From positions 1 through 58,699 of the forward strand of contig CAMVCZ010000018.1 of assembly GCA_947166105.1 (NCBI GenBank): a stretch of DNA of 58,699 bases, given 5' to 3'. This DNA comes from an uncultured Bacteroidales bacterium. GTDB lineage: Bacteria > Bacteroidota > Bacteroidia > Bacteroidales > F082. Shown here in pieces: positions 1 to 7,933 of the stretch. The translations under genes and the position numbers were made by a program. Each line of letters opens with the position of its first letter. The stretch's first letter is position 1. The notes under the pieces are model-generated. The model searched no databases. It was not told the origin of the DNA and worked only from the letters and a program-made list of their open reading frames with translations.

Positions 1-1
1 T

Positions 2-403
2 CATCTGCGCTCGTTCAGCCGCAATTTGAGAAATGAGTTGAAGAAAAGTCGGAAAATCTATTTCTACGACAATGGGGTGCGCAATGCGATTCTTGGCGAC
101 TTCAAACCGCTTCAACTTCGACAAGACGCGGGGGCGTTGTGGGAAAACTTTCTTGTGAGTGAGCGCTTGAAGCACAATTCCTATAGCCTTTTCTATGGGA
201 AAAATTACTTTTGGCGAACCCAGCAGCAACAGGAAGTCGATTATATAGAAGATATCGACGGTGTTTTGCATACCTACGAGTTCAAATGGAGTAAGGCCAA
301 ACAGCCAAAACTGACCGAAACTTTCGCCCACAATTATCCTGAGCATACCTTCACGGTTGTCAATCCAGATAATTACCAGGACTTTGTAACTGGCAGAATC
401 TGA
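2..403 (+). CDS. AAA+ ATPase, DUF4143 family, C-terminal fragment
   Basis: The frame is open from base 2, so the gene begins upstream of the window and only about 133 C-terminal residues are present. The visible part is the DUF4143 domain that follows an AAA+ core: the stretch around RNELKKSRKIYFYDNGVRN, then GALWENFLVSERLK, then a PD-(D/E)XK-like end with EVDYIED and YEFKWSK (the Glu and Lys of such nuclease-like folds). A TTG at base 26 could be mistaken for a start, but the protein homology clearly continues to its left. Members of this family are free-standing ATPases of uncertain role, very common in Bacteroidota. A complete relative lies at 21412-22761. The ATPase motifs cannot be checked here. 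Confidence 0.8.
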   Translation, partial: HLRSFSRNLRNELKKSRKIYFYDNGVRNAILGDFKPLQLRQDAGALWENFLVSERLKHNSYSLFYGKNYFWRTQQQQEVDYIEDIDGVLHTYEFKWSKAKQPKLTETFAHNYPEHTFTVVNPDNYQDFVTGRI

Positions 404-408
404 CTTGA

Positions 409-527
409 TGGGACGAAGTGGTTGAGTATGAAAAACTCTCGCCTTTTCGTTGGAGTTTTATGCTTATAAAATCCTGATGGAAGGACTTTCTTTGGAGGAG
501 GTGCAGTTTGAAAAAGTATTGCTATAA
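409..527 (+). pseudogene. Possible frameshifted gene remnant
   Basis: Two short protein-like stretches follow each other in different frames. Bases 409 to about 440 read WDEVVEYEKLSPF; bases 441-527 read AFSLEFYAYKILMEGL then SLEEVQFEKVLL and a stop. Both have the composition of real protein and no start codon joins them, which fits a decayed small gene. The rest of the 404-748 spacer is AT-rich and holds only the promoter of the next operon. The family is not recognised, and this could be chance. Confidence 0.25.
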
Positions 528-689
528 CCAACACTTTTCCATAAAAACTGCTGTCTGTAGGCAACATTTTCTCGGAATCAATTACAACGGTTTGTCAATG
601 AAGTAATTTGTTTTCATTGATAATCAATATAATACAACTGTTATCAAAAATAGTTTGAAAAATAGTATAGTTTATAACATAAACTTGTT

Positions 690-697
690 TATTTTTG
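690..697 (+). promoter_or_regulatory. Bacteroidota -7 box TATTTTTG
   Basis: The TAnnTTTG match lies about 50 bases upstream of the membrane protein start at 749 and is followed by the GCAG sequence often seen at such starts. No clear TTTG -33 box is present; TTTA at 671-674 is the nearest candidate. Confidence 0.5.
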
Positions 698-748
698 CAG
701 CGTCAAATGACAAAAACATTAAACATCTTAACCTAAACTTTACGCATT

Positions 749-1333
749 ATGGAAAAAAGTAATGGACAAAACAAGGAAATGACGGCGGCGGAAAGCCTCG
801 CCCTCATCACAGAAACCCTCAACAACAGTCGCAAAGACATCCTTAACAACAGTTCCAAGTACTTTGTGCTGTGGGGCTGCCTTCTGACAGTCATGTCTTT
901 GGTGATTTACATGCTTTGGCATTTTACCGGCAGTCCCAAGTGGAACTTCCTGTGGTTCGCCATGCCCATAGGGTATCCCATTGCAGCCGTGATGGGCAGG
1001 CAAGACAAGGGCAGACCCCAAAACGAAATTGGGCGTATCCTCGGTTACATTTGGACGGTATTCGGCGTTTTCTCTATCTGCACCAGTGTTATCGCTGTTT
1101 ATGCGGTTCCCATGCATGTGACGCTGCTCATTGTGGTAATGTTGGGAATCGCCGAAAGCATTTCAGGTGCTGTACTCAAAAACTGGCCTGTCATCATTGC
1201 GGGGTTCATCCTTGGCGTTGGCGGCGCAGTGGTTGCTGTGCTGATGAAGTCTGAAGCTCAACTACTTCTTTTTGCTCTGGGTGGTGTACTTCTCGTAGCT
1301 ACCGGACTGACTATCAAGTTCCAAAACAAGTAG
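749..1333 (+). CDS. Multi-pass membrane protein of regulator-linked operon
   Basis: The 194-residue protein has a charged N-terminus of about 35 residues and then roughly six hydrophobic segments, including YFVLWGCLLTVMSLVIYML, the IWTVFGVFSICTSVIAVYAV region and a C-terminal pair at about 150-190. It is predicted to sit in the inner membrane. The next gene, a winged-helix regulator, starts 2 bases after its stop, and the hydrolase gene follows 7 bases later, so the three form one operon. Membrane-protein/winged-helix pairs of this kind are common in Bacteroidota, where the membrane protein may sense or modulate the regulator. That role is inferred; no catalytic motif is visible. Confidence 0.7.
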   Translation: MEKSNGQNKEMTAAESLALITETLNNSRKDILNNSSKYFVLWGCLLTVMSLVIYMLWHFTGSPKWNFLWFAMPIGYPIAAVMGRQDKGRPQNEIGRILGYIWTVFGVFSICTSVIAVYAVPMHVTLLIVVMLGIAESISGAVLKNWPVIIAGFILGVGGAVVAVLMKSEAQLLLFALGGVLLVATGLTIKFQNK

Positions 1334-1335
1334 CC

Positions 1336-1626
1336 ATGTTCCCGAAACTCGACCCGATTCTCCATTCGGAACTGAGATTGGCCGTGATGTCCATCTTGAT
1401 TGGAGTAGATGAAGCCGACTTTACCTATCTCAAGAAACAGACTGGCGCCACGTCAGGAAACCTCAGCGTGCAGATTGACAAACTTATGGCTGCCAGATAC
1501 ATCACGGTGGAAAAAGGCTTCAAAGGAAAGGTGCCACACACTACCTGCAAGATTACCACGACTGGCCAGGAGGCTTTCAACAAATATGTGGAATCGCTGA
1601 AAGAATACCTTTCGGCAAATAAATAA
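1336..1626 (+). CDS. Winged-helix transcriptional regulator (HTH_34-like)
   Basis: The 96-residue protein is almost entirely one winged-helix DNA-binding domain. Residues 5-20 (LDPILHSELRLAVMSIL) form the first helix. FTYLKKQTGATSGNLSVQID matches the helix-turn-helix with the SxGNLSxxxxxL recognition pattern typical of the MarR/ArsR-like 'transcriptional regulator' family. A basic wing follows (VEKGFKGKVPHTTCKIT). It most likely represses its own operon. It lies 2 bases after the membrane-protein stop and 7 bases before the hydrolase start, so the three proteins are co-expressed. The ligand is unknown. Confidence 0.85.
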   Translation: MFPKLDPILHSELRLAVMSILIGVDEADFTYLKKQTGATSGNLSVQIDKLMAARYITVEKGFKGKVPHTTCKITTTGQEAFNKYVESLKEYLSANK

Positions 1627-1633
1627 TCGAAAA

Positions 1634-2704
1634 ATGAAAAAGATAGTCAAAACCGTTTTATGGAGTGTGTTTGTGTTTCTTATCGGAGCAAGCGCAAAGG
1701 CACAAGTCGACCCGCTTGAACAGGGCGCGATGTCCGTCAGAAAACTTGACGACGGACTGTATTATATGGAATATAAAGGAGATGACGGCTTCGCTGGTCT
1801 GATGGAGAACGGCGGCGGACGCAGTGCCAGTGAACTGTCAGGATACGTTATGCGTTTCCTCTCAAAGGGTTTCTATCAACCGAAGGAAGGAAAAACCACA
1901 CCGGCGAAGTATGGTTGTTCAGCCTTGACGGTACGGACGCCAGAAGGCGGTGTTTTGATGGGTCGCAACTTCGATTCCTCTTCAGCGACAGGAATTGTAC
2001 TTCACACGGTTCCCGAGCAGGGTTATGAGACCTACACCACCTTCAACCTCGACTACCTCGGTTTCGGGGAAGGGTGGCTTCCGGAAGGTTTCAAGAATCA
2101 GTATATGGCGCTCTCCGTGCTGTTTTTCGCCTTGGACGGCATCAACGAAAAAGGTCTGGCCGTCGCCGACTTGATGGCGGGAGACGACGTTCAGACCCAC
2201 CAAAACAGCGGGAAGCCAGCCCTGACCACAACATCGGCTATCTGCTACCTTCTTAAAAATGCCGCCACAGTGGACGAGGCTTTGGATTTGCTTCGGGGAA
2301 TTGATATGAACTCGGACATTGGTGCCGCTCACCATTATGCTATTTCCGATGCCACTGGCCGGAGTGTCGTGGTCGAGTATGTTGACAACCAGATGGAGGT
2401 CGTTGAATCAGCTGCCGTTGCCAATCACTACTTGTGTGCGTCAAAGCTGAACGTTGGCCTGAAAGAAGGAGACCGCCGATATGAATTCCTTTGCAGCCAG
2501 TTCAATGCCGCCGAAGGTGTAATGGACAGGCAGCAACTCACCCAAGCAATGGCTTCCGTTTCTTTGCCGCCAATGGAGGGCAAACCTATAGGCACTGCCT
2601 GGACTCTTGTAATGGACTTGAAGAACCCGTCCATAACCTATTACTCCCGTCGCCATTTCGACAAGCCGTTCCACTTTGAATTTGTTCGCAAGAGCGAAAG
2701 GTAA
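1634..2704 (+). CDS. Choloylglycine hydrolase-like / linear amide C-N hydrolase (Ntn fold)
   Basis: The 356-residue protein has a signal peptide (cleavage near the AKAQ at 21-24), so it is exported. The core begins at Cys95 in YGCSALTVRTPEG, followed by GRNFD at about 110. This is the arrangement of Ntn-type linear amide C-N hydrolases (penicillin acylase, bile-salt hydrolase and ceramidase relatives), where the Cys becomes the N-terminal nucleophile after removal of a propeptide. Later conserved points include the 'FALDGINEKGLAVADL' strand and the GRSVVVEY segment. The substrate could be bile salts, acyl-amino acids or lipoamides; it cannot be decided from sequence. It is the third gene of the operon with the membrane protein and regulator. 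Confidence 0.8.
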   Translation: MKKIVKTVLWSVFVFLIGASAKAQVDPLEQGAMSVRKLDDGLYYMEYKGDDGFAGLMENGGGRSASELSGYVMRFLSKGFYQPKEGKTTPAKYGCSALTVRTPEGGVLMGRNFDSSSATGIVLHTVPEQGYETYTTFNLDYLGFGEGWLPEGFKNQYMALSVLFFALDGINEKGLAVADLMAGDDVQTHQNSGKPALTTTSAICYLLKNAATVDEALDLLRGIDMNSDIGAAHHYAISDATGRSVVVEYVDNQMEVVESAAVANHYLCASKLNVGLKEGDRRYEFLCSQFNAAEGVMDRQQLTQAMASVSLPPMEGKPIGTAWTLVMDLKNPSITYYSRRHFDKPFHFEFVRKSER

Positions 2705-2724
2705 TCCATCCTTACAGCCTGATT

Positions 2725-2783
2725 ATCCGTCCACTCGCTACACATTAGGGCAAACATCTCTTCCGTGTAAATAGTGGACGGAT
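2725..2783. terminator. Inverted repeat after hydrolase operon
   Basis: ATCCGTCCACT at 2725-2735 pairs perfectly with AGTGGACGGAT at 2773-2783 across a 37-base loop. It lies 20 bases after the operon's last stop codon. No long T tract follows, so it may be a weak terminator or an mRNA 3'-end hairpin. Confidence 0.4.
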
Positions 2784-2884
2784 TGTTTATAGGGTAGCCG
2801 ATGATTCCAAATGGCTGTGGGGATTTGAAGAAGGATTTGATGCGGAAGTTGGCTTAAATTTTGGTGTTTTGTCAAAAAAGTGGG

Positions 2885-2913
2885 TTTGCCCTCGTAATAT
2901 TTCCCTACTTTCG
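2885..2913 (+). promoter_or_regulatory. Promoter of sigma factor operon
   Basis: TTTG at 2885-2888 and TACTTTCG at 2906-2913 are separated by 17 bases, close to the Bacteroidota TTTG-N19-TAnnTTTG consensus. It sits about 40 bases upstream of the sigma factor start. Confidence 0.5.
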
Positions 2914-2951
2914 CTGTCTAACCTGATGAACGTTGCAACGGAAAACGCATT

Positions 2952-3440
2952 ATGAACAACGACAAGGAACATCAGTTTGAACTCTTGGTGCGGCAGCACA
3001 AGCGGACCATCTACACGGTGTGCTACATGTTCTCGCGCAACAAGGCCGAAATCGATGACCTGTTTCAGGAAATCCTCATCCGGCTTTGGAACGGCTTCGA
3101 CAACTACGAGGGACGAAGCACCGCGCAGACTTGGATCTATCGCGTCGCGCTCAACACGGCCATCAACCAGGACAAGAAGGAACGCCGCCGCATCGAGACA
3201 GTGCAGCTGACCGTCGACATCGACCCTTACGAGGCCGACGACCCACGGACGCAGCAAATCCGCGAACTCTACGACCGCATCTCGCGCCTCGATCTCATCG
3301 ACCGAAGCCTCATCTTGCTTTGGCTCGAAGGCATCACCTACGACGAAATCGGGGCCATCATCGGCATCACGCCGAATAACGTGGGGGTGAGGCTGGCGCG
3401 CATCAAGGAAAAACTGGTGAAAATGTCGAAAAACGAATGA
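2952..3440 (+). CDS. ECF-type RNA polymerase sigma factor
   Basis: The 162-residue protein has the two domains of an extracytoplasmic-function sigma factor. Region 2 spans about residues 10-75, including YTVCYMFSRNKAEIDDLFQEILIRLW and the TWIYRVALNTAIN motif. Region 4 spans about 105-158, with the helix-turn-helix ITYDEIGAIIGITPNNVGVRL for the -35 element. The start is supported by the promoter 40 bases upstream. The next gene begins 12 bases later and encodes a membrane protein, as is usual for sigma factors kept inactive at the membrane, but that partner lacks a recognisable zinc anti-sigma domain. The regulon is unknown. Confidence 0.9.
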   Translation: MNNDKEHQFELLVRQHKRTIYTVCYMFSRNKAEIDDLFQEILIRLWNGFDNYEGRSTAQTWIYRVALNTAINQDKKERRRIETVQLTVDIDPYEADDPRTQQIRELYDRISRLDLIDRSLILLWLEGITYDEIGAIIGITPNNVGVRLARIKEKLVKMSKNE

Positions 3441-3452
3441 AAGGGAATCATT

Positions 3453-4694
3453 ATGGAAAACAACGAAAACAACAATCTGAACGAACTCGACCAACTGAAA
3501 GCGCAATACGAAACGCTGAAACAACAGTTCGACCAACAGGAAATCGTCAATGACAGGCTGATGAAGTCGTCCATCAAGCAGGGCACGGATTTCTACAGAC
3601 GCAACCGGATGAGGAGCATTATAATGTGTCCGTTGGCTGCCATTTTTGGTCTATTAGGAATCAAATTGTGGTTTGGCAACAATCTTTCGTTAAGTCTGTT
3701 TTGGGTCGCATTTATGTTCACTTGCTTGGTCATTGAACTTGTTCTGACTCGCAAATTCCAGCGCAAAACATTGGGAAACGACGATTTGCTCGTTCTTTCG
3801 CACACCGCTCGAAGTTTCAAGAAACTTTTTTCCGTCTTTACCGTCCTGAATTATTCCACAGGACTCATTCTCGTTTGTGGCTTGTTAATGTCGTTGGTCG
3901 GCACAAACTATAATGGAGGGCCAATGATGTTGACATTTTTGGCAGTTGTTGTCGGAATGATAGTGTTGGGAATTAGTGAAGTCCGCTATAAGACAAGGCC
4001 TTGTGATGAAATTATCCGACAAATTGATGCTTCTGACAACACCATAATTAATAGGAAGACAGGCATTGACAGGAAACAAAGATGGTTCTGCGTTGCCATG
4101 CTTGTCGCATTCATCGGTCTCGACATTTGGGCATACACGATTGTCGGAACCTATCTGAAACTGCCGCCGATGTGGCGCACCGTGGAATATGTTCGCGCGG
4201 ATAATGATTTTTCTACGGAAGGCAAACTTGCCATCTGGGAAGTCTTTGCCGATAAGGTCGTTCCCGAAAAGGATGTCCCCGAAATGCGGCAAGCCTTAAG
4301 TGTCTTAAATGATTCATACGTTCTTATGGAAGACTCATCCGATGAAGTGAGGCTTTATGTGCTGAAAAAGAACTCCCAAGAAGGTCCGGCCATCAGTTCG
4401 GCGATTTTGGGCGGCAAGCCAATGGTGAAAAAAATAGTGGTGACCAAACCCTGCAAATACCCAAGCAACGGCTCCATTCCGATGATTGTGTGGCTGACAC
4501 CAGAAGCATACCAACTTTGGCATGAATATACCAAACGCCTCACGGGTAAGAGAGGTGCGGTTTCAATCGATGGGGTAGTGGTGCAGGAGTGGAAAATCAT
4601 GAGAAACCTTGACAACGGATGTTTTTTCATCATGAGGGAATGGTCGTCAAAGGAGGAATTGGAGGCGTTTTGTGAACAATTGATTCGTCAGTAG
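3453..4694 (+). CDS. Membrane protein encoded with ECF sigma factor
   Basis: The 413-residue protein starts with an acidic, coiled-coil-like region (residues 1-45, rich in Asn, Gln, Glu). Four hydrophobic segments follow between about 55 and 180 (for example IIMCPLAAIFGLLGIKLWF) and one more near 215-235, where the cytoplasmic loop contains RKTGIDRKQRW. The last 180 residues form a soluble mixed alpha/beta domain. It lies 12 bases after the sigma factor and has no catalytic motif. By position it is a candidate membrane regulator (anti-sigma function) for that factor. Its stop codon TAG lies inside the palindromic repeat at 4691-4718. Confidence 0.6.
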   Translation: MENNENNNLNELDQLKAQYETLKQQFDQQEIVNDRLMKSSIKQGTDFYRRNRMRSIIMCPLAAIFGLLGIKLWFGNNLSLSLFWVAFMFTCLVIELVLTRKFQRKTLGNDDLLVLSHTARSFKKLFSVFTVLNYSTGLILVCGLLMSLVGTNYNGGPMMLTFLAVVVGMIVLGISEVRYKTRPCDEIIRQIDASDNTIINRKTGIDRKQRWFCVAMLVAFIGLDIWAYTIVGTYLKLPPMWRTVEYVRADNDFSTEGKLAIWEVFADKVVPEKDVPEMRQALSVLNDSYVLMEDSSDEVRLYVLKKNSQEGPAISSAILGGKPMVKKIVVTKPCKYPSNGSIPMIVWLTPEAYQLWHEYTKRLTGKRGAVSIDGVVVQEWKIMRNLDNGCFFIMREWSSKEELEAFCEQLIRQ

Positions 4695-4718
4695 AGACGT
4701 TGCGCGCAACGTTTCTAC
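4691..4718. repeat. Dispersed GTAGAGACG palindrome, copy 1
   Basis: The 28-base near-perfect palindrome begins GTAGAGACG, has the centre TTGCGCGCAA and ends CGTTTCTAC; the single deviation is a G-U pair. It overlaps the stop codon of the preceding gene. Relatives with the same ends occur at 32263-32290 and 45523-45555. Confidence 0.75.
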
Positions 4719-4745
4719 AAACGGTAAAAAAAAATCAATTATTAT

Positions 4746-4775
4746 CTTGACCATACCAAAAAATCCGTACTTTTG
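4746..4775 (+). promoter_or_regulatory. Promoter of TonB-dependent receptor
   Basis: CTTG at 4746-4749 and TACTTTTG at 4768-4775 have an 18-base gap. The -7 box is perfect, and the box is followed by CAG. The distance to the chosen start (4925) leaves a 5' leader of about 140 bases. Confidence 0.65.
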
Positions 4776-4924
4776 CAGTGTCTTAATAAACTAATGCACT
4801 AAAACAAATTAAAATTTATATGAATAAGGTCGATAAAAATCTTTCAAACGGCAATATATATAAGGTGTCGCCGTTATCAAGGAAACTAACTCAAAACAAT
4901 TCATTCATCGCAAAATCTACGATC

Positions 4925-7387
4925 ATGAACAAGCGCATTTTCATGCTTCTGGCACTTGTCGGGTGCTTCATTATGCCAGCTTTGGCGCAAAACAAAATCA
5001 CGGGAACCATCGTTGAGGAGGCCAACGGCAAGGGCATTTCCTTCGTCAATGTGGGACTGTTCAGGCAGGCCGACAGCGTCTTCGTGAGCGGCGCAGCTGC
5101 CGACGACAAAGGCCGTTTCGAACTCATAGCGCCCAACGGCGACTACCGCTTGTCGGTCTCAGCCATTGGTTTCCAGACCTTTGAGCAGCTGCTGACCGTG
5201 AAAGGCAACCAAGACCTTGGCAAGCTGAAACTCTCTGAAGGCGCCACCAAACTTGATGAGGTGGTCGTCACCGAAAAACGTCCGCTGTTTGCCGTGGAAG
5301 GGGAGAAGACCATGTACAACGTGGCCGAAGACCCGAGCATCCAGACGGGAACGGCCTCCGATGCCTTGCAGAACGCGCCGGGCGTGGAGGTCGACGTGGA
5401 GGGCAACATCACCCTGCGCGGCACGTCGAGCGTGGAGGTGTGGATCAACGACAAGCCTTCGCACATGACCGCCGAAAACCTCAAGACCTACATCCAAACC
5501 ATGCCCGCCAACAGCATCGACCGCGTGGAGGTCATTACCAACCCCTCGGCACGTTATGGTTCCAATGCCGACGGCATCATCAACATCGTGACCAATGCCA
5601 AAATCCAGAAGAACGAGTTCTTCAGTTTCGGCGTGAACGGATCCACAAGGCCGTCGGTAACGCCTTGGATGTCATACGTTTGGTCGAACGACAAGTTGAC
5701 GTTCAACGCCTATATCAACGGCGGCTATTCCATTTGGAAAGGCAACAGCTATAGTGACCAATCGTTGTTTACGCAGGAACATCTTTTGGCTAGCCACGAA
5801 ATCGACACTTCGAGTTACAACAACAAGGGCTTCAATACGGGTGGCTATTTCAGCCTTGATTATGAGATAGATACGGCCAATAGCATCAATGTTTGGCTCA
5901 GCGGTTGGCCGAATTGGGGCAAAAACACCAACAGCATGTCGGTGTTCCGCGAAGAATTTATTCCCGACTCTTTGACGACTGATTTTGCCGAAAGCAGCAA
6001 TGCTTGGAACCGTAACTACTTCGCCAACGGTGGCCTGTATTATCGCCACAAGTTCGACGACAAAGGCCACAACCTTTCGGTAAGTGTGAACGCAATGGGC
6101 TGGGGTGGCGGCAACGGCGGCACGATTATGAGGACGTTTACCCAACCTTACGAATATCAGAAGGTGATGCAACAAGTGAGCAACTACAGCTCGTTTGGAG
6201 CGGAAGGCGAAATCATCTACAACCGCCCCTATTCCGAAAACGGCGAGATTGCGGTGGGCTACACAGTGGGTATAGACCCTGAAAAACAGTACCTTATCAC
6301 CGACACCGTGACCAATCCCTACGGCGACGAAGACGCTTGGAATTGGGACAACGATGTTTATCGTTCCTACAAGGCCAACTTCAGCACGCTGAACAACGAG
6401 GCTTTCGTTACCGTGCAGCACAAGTTTGGCGGTTTCACGGTGAAGCCCGGCATCCGCTTCGTCAGCGAATTGGTCAGCGGCGCCTATCCCGACTCGTCGA
6501 AATACGATTTCAAGAAGCATTTCTTCAGTGTGAGGCCGTCGTTGCACCTTTCTTACAGGACGGAGTCGATGCACAACTTCAAGTTGAGTTACACGCGCCG
6601 CATTGCCGCGCCCGAAGCGGAGCAATTGAGCGCCTTCCCGATGTATCACGAAGACAACTACAGCAGCGGCAATCCCGACTTGGAGCGCATCTACACCAAC
6701 TCGATTGAAGCCGGTTGGACCAAGTATTGGATGAGTTTCGGCTCGGTGGGCTTATCGGCCTACTATCGCGGCAAGTCAAACGAAGTCAATACGATAACTA
6801 TTTCTTCCGATAGCACTATGTATTGGCTTTACGGTCGCCCGGTGTCGTACAGCTATCCCGTTAATGTGGGCAAAAGCCATAGCACGGGTTTGGAGGCCAA
6901 CGTGATGTATCGACCGAGCGGCTTCTTCAACTTGCGCTTCTACGCCAACCTTTACGATTCCTACATTTATACGGAATACAATGGGAAACCCTACGAGTCT
7001 GATATGTGGTCGTACAGTTTCCGCCTCAATATGTGGGCCAAACTTTGGAACAAGGTCGAGGTGACGGCCTCGGGCTATTACAGTTCGCCGACGCAATCGT
7101 TATTCAGCGAGCGTCACGCCCGCTATGGCATCAATGCCGGTCTTCGCGCCGACTTCTTCGACCGCAAGTTATCTGTGTTTGTCAATGCCAACGACATCTT
7201 CAACTGGAACAGTTGGGGCAACACGAACAACAGCCCGTATGTGGAGTCAATCTCCAATTCAAAGTACAACAGCCGCAGCGTGTCCGTCGGCGTGACCTTC
7301 CGTTTCGGCAAGATGGAACTCGAGCAGCGCGCCCGCCAAGGCGGCGACGACTCGCAAGGTGCCCCGCAAGGGATGGGAGGGATGTGA
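4925..7387 (+). CDS. TonB-dependent receptor / outer membrane beta-barrel protein
   Basis: The 820-residue protein is an outer-membrane receptor. A signal peptide (residues 1-22, ending PALAQ) is followed by a carboxypeptidase-like regulatory domain (about 23-110, GTIVEEANGKGISFVNVGLF). A plug domain comes next (about 115-230, with TLRGTSSVEVWINDK, MPANSIDRVEVITNPSARYG and NIVTN), then a long beta barrel to the C-terminus. The architecture fits the 'outer membrane protein beta-barrel family' subclass of receptors rather than a classical SusC. The tail is rich in Gly, Gln and Met (ends GMGGM). Translation from 4820 is also open, but it adds 35 residues in front of the signal peptide, so 4925 is preferred. 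No SusD-like partner is adjacent. The ligand is unknown. Confidence 0.88.
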   Translation: MNKRIFMLLALVGCFIMPALAQNKITGTIVEEANGKGISFVNVGLFRQADSVFVSGAAADDKGRFELIAPNGDYRLSVSAIGFQTFEQLLTVKGNQDLGKLKLSEGATKLDEVVVTEKRPLFAVEGEKTMYNVAEDPSIQTGTASDALQNAPGVEVDVEGNITLRGTSSVEVWINDKPSHMTAENLKTYIQTMPANSIDRVEVITNPSARYGSNADGIINIVTNAKIQKNEFFSFGVNGSTRPSVTPWMSYVWSNDKLTFNAYINGGYSIWKGNSYSDQSLFTQEHLLASHEIDTSSYNNKGFNTGGYFSLDYEIDTANSINVWLSGWPNWGKNTNSMSVFREEFIPDSLTTDFAESSNAWNRNYFANGGLYYRHKFDDKGHNLSVSVNAMGWGGGNGGTIMRTFTQPYEYQKVMQQVSNYSSFGAEGEIIYNRPYSENGEIAVGYTVGIDPEKQYLITDTVTNPYGDEDAWNWDNDVYRSYKANFSTLNNEAFVTVQHKFGGFTVKPGIRFVSELVSGAYPDSSKYDFKKHFFSVRPSLHLSYRTESMHNFKLSYTRRIAAPEAEQLSAFPMYHEDNYSSGNPDLERIYTNSIEAGWTKYWMSFGSVGLSAYYRGKSNEVNTITISSDSTMYWLYGRPVSYSYPVNVGKSHSTGLEANVMYRPSGFFNLRFYANLYDSYIYTEYNGKPYESDMWSYSFRLNMWAKLWNKVEVTASGYYSSPTQSLFSERHARYGINAGLRADFFDRKLSVFVNANDIFNWNSWGNTNNSPYVESISNSKYNSRSVSVGVTFRFGKMELEQRARQGGDDSQGAPQGMGGM

Positions 7388-7393
7388 TAATAT

Positions 7394-7425
7394 TAAAAAT
7401 CCCGCCAGTGATGGCGGGATTTTTA
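7394..7425. terminator. Bidirectional rho-independent terminator
   Basis: AAAAATCCCGCC at 7395-7406 and GGCGGGATTTTT at 7413-7424 form a perfect 12-bp stem with a 6-base loop and T/A tracts on both sides. It ends the receptor gene on the plus strand and the two small membrane genes on the minus strand. Confidence 0.92.
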
Positions 7426-7446
7426 ATCTACATAGATACTTTACAG

Positions 7447-7554
7447 TCAGTTTCCTTTCATCATATTGTCCTGATGACGGAAGTAAATGATGGTTCCGAT
7501 GAAAGCCGCGAGGCCGATGAGTCCCACAATCAGAAGGAAAGATGTTAGTGTCAT
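7447..7554 (-). CDS. 35-residue single-pass membrane protein
   Basis: This short gene encodes 35 residues: MTLTSFLLIVGLIGLAAFIG, then TIIYFRHQDNMMKGN. One transmembrane helix covers residues 4-24 and is followed by a basic cytoplasmic tail. An unusually good Shine-Dalgarno sequence, AGGAGAT, lies 7 bases before the ATG, which makes this a real gene despite its size. It follows the 87-residue membrane protein gene by 15 bases and ends before the shared terminator at 7394-7425, so the two are an operon. The function is unknown; partners in a small membrane complex is a guess from co-transcription. Confidence 0.75.
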   Translation of the reverse strand: MTLTSFLLIVGLIGLAAFIGTIIYFRHQDNMMKGN

Positions 7555-7569
7555 AATAATATCTCCTAT

Positions 7570-7833
7570 TCATTTTGATTTCTTAATCAGGTAGAAGCCG
7601 AACACGACGAACAGTAACACAACCCCCAAACCGATGAGGAAAAGCGAATTGAACTCTATGCCTTGTTGCATGATTCCGGCAAGGATTACACCACCGAACA
7701 CCAACTTGGCTATGTCTAAACAGAACTTGCCCGCTTCTAAGGCTATGCTTCGGCTCTCCTTCGGTTTCTGTTCCGTTGTTGCCTCCCATTGCTTGTTATG
7801 CTGTGGCTTCGATTTCTCGCGTCGTGTCGTCAT
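7570..7833 (-). CDS. Small two-helix membrane protein (DUF6722-like)
   Basis: The 87-residue protein has a basic, polar N-terminus (about 35 residues) and two hydrophobic helices, KLVFGGVILAGIMQQGIEF and SLFLIGLGVVLLFVVFGFYL, then the tail IKKSK. The 'FCLDIAKLVFGGVILAGIM' segment resembles the DUF6722 family of small Bacteroidota membrane proteins; this is by eye. A longer reading adds 13 residues at the front, but the promoter box TATCTTTG (7862-7869, minus strand) lies too close for that start. The 35-residue gene follows in the same operon. Confidence 0.65.
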   Translation of the reverse strand: MTTRREKSKPQHNKQWEATTEQKPKESRSIALEAGKFCLDIAKLVFGGVILAGIMQQGIEFNSLFLIGLGVVLLFVVFGFYLIKKSK

Positions 7834-7861
7834 AATGCGTCGTTTTCTTGTTCCGACGGAG

Positions 7862-7869
7862 CAAAGATA
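7862..7869 (-). promoter_or_regulatory. -7 box TATCTTTG of small membrane operon
   Basis: The plus-strand CAAAGATA is a perfect minus-strand TAnnTTTG box 29 bases before the ATG of the 87-residue protein. No convincing -33 box was found at the usual distance. Confidence 0.5.
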
Positions 7870-7933
7870 CAACTTTTTTCAAAAACCTGACAATTGAAGT
7901 GAGGTAATTTGCTTCTGCATTTATAACTGGCTG

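Noticed and set aside
5672..6649. 325-codon minus-strand frame inside the TonB-dependent receptor
   Set aside because: Antisense of a conserved beta-barrel region, with no start context or family motif.
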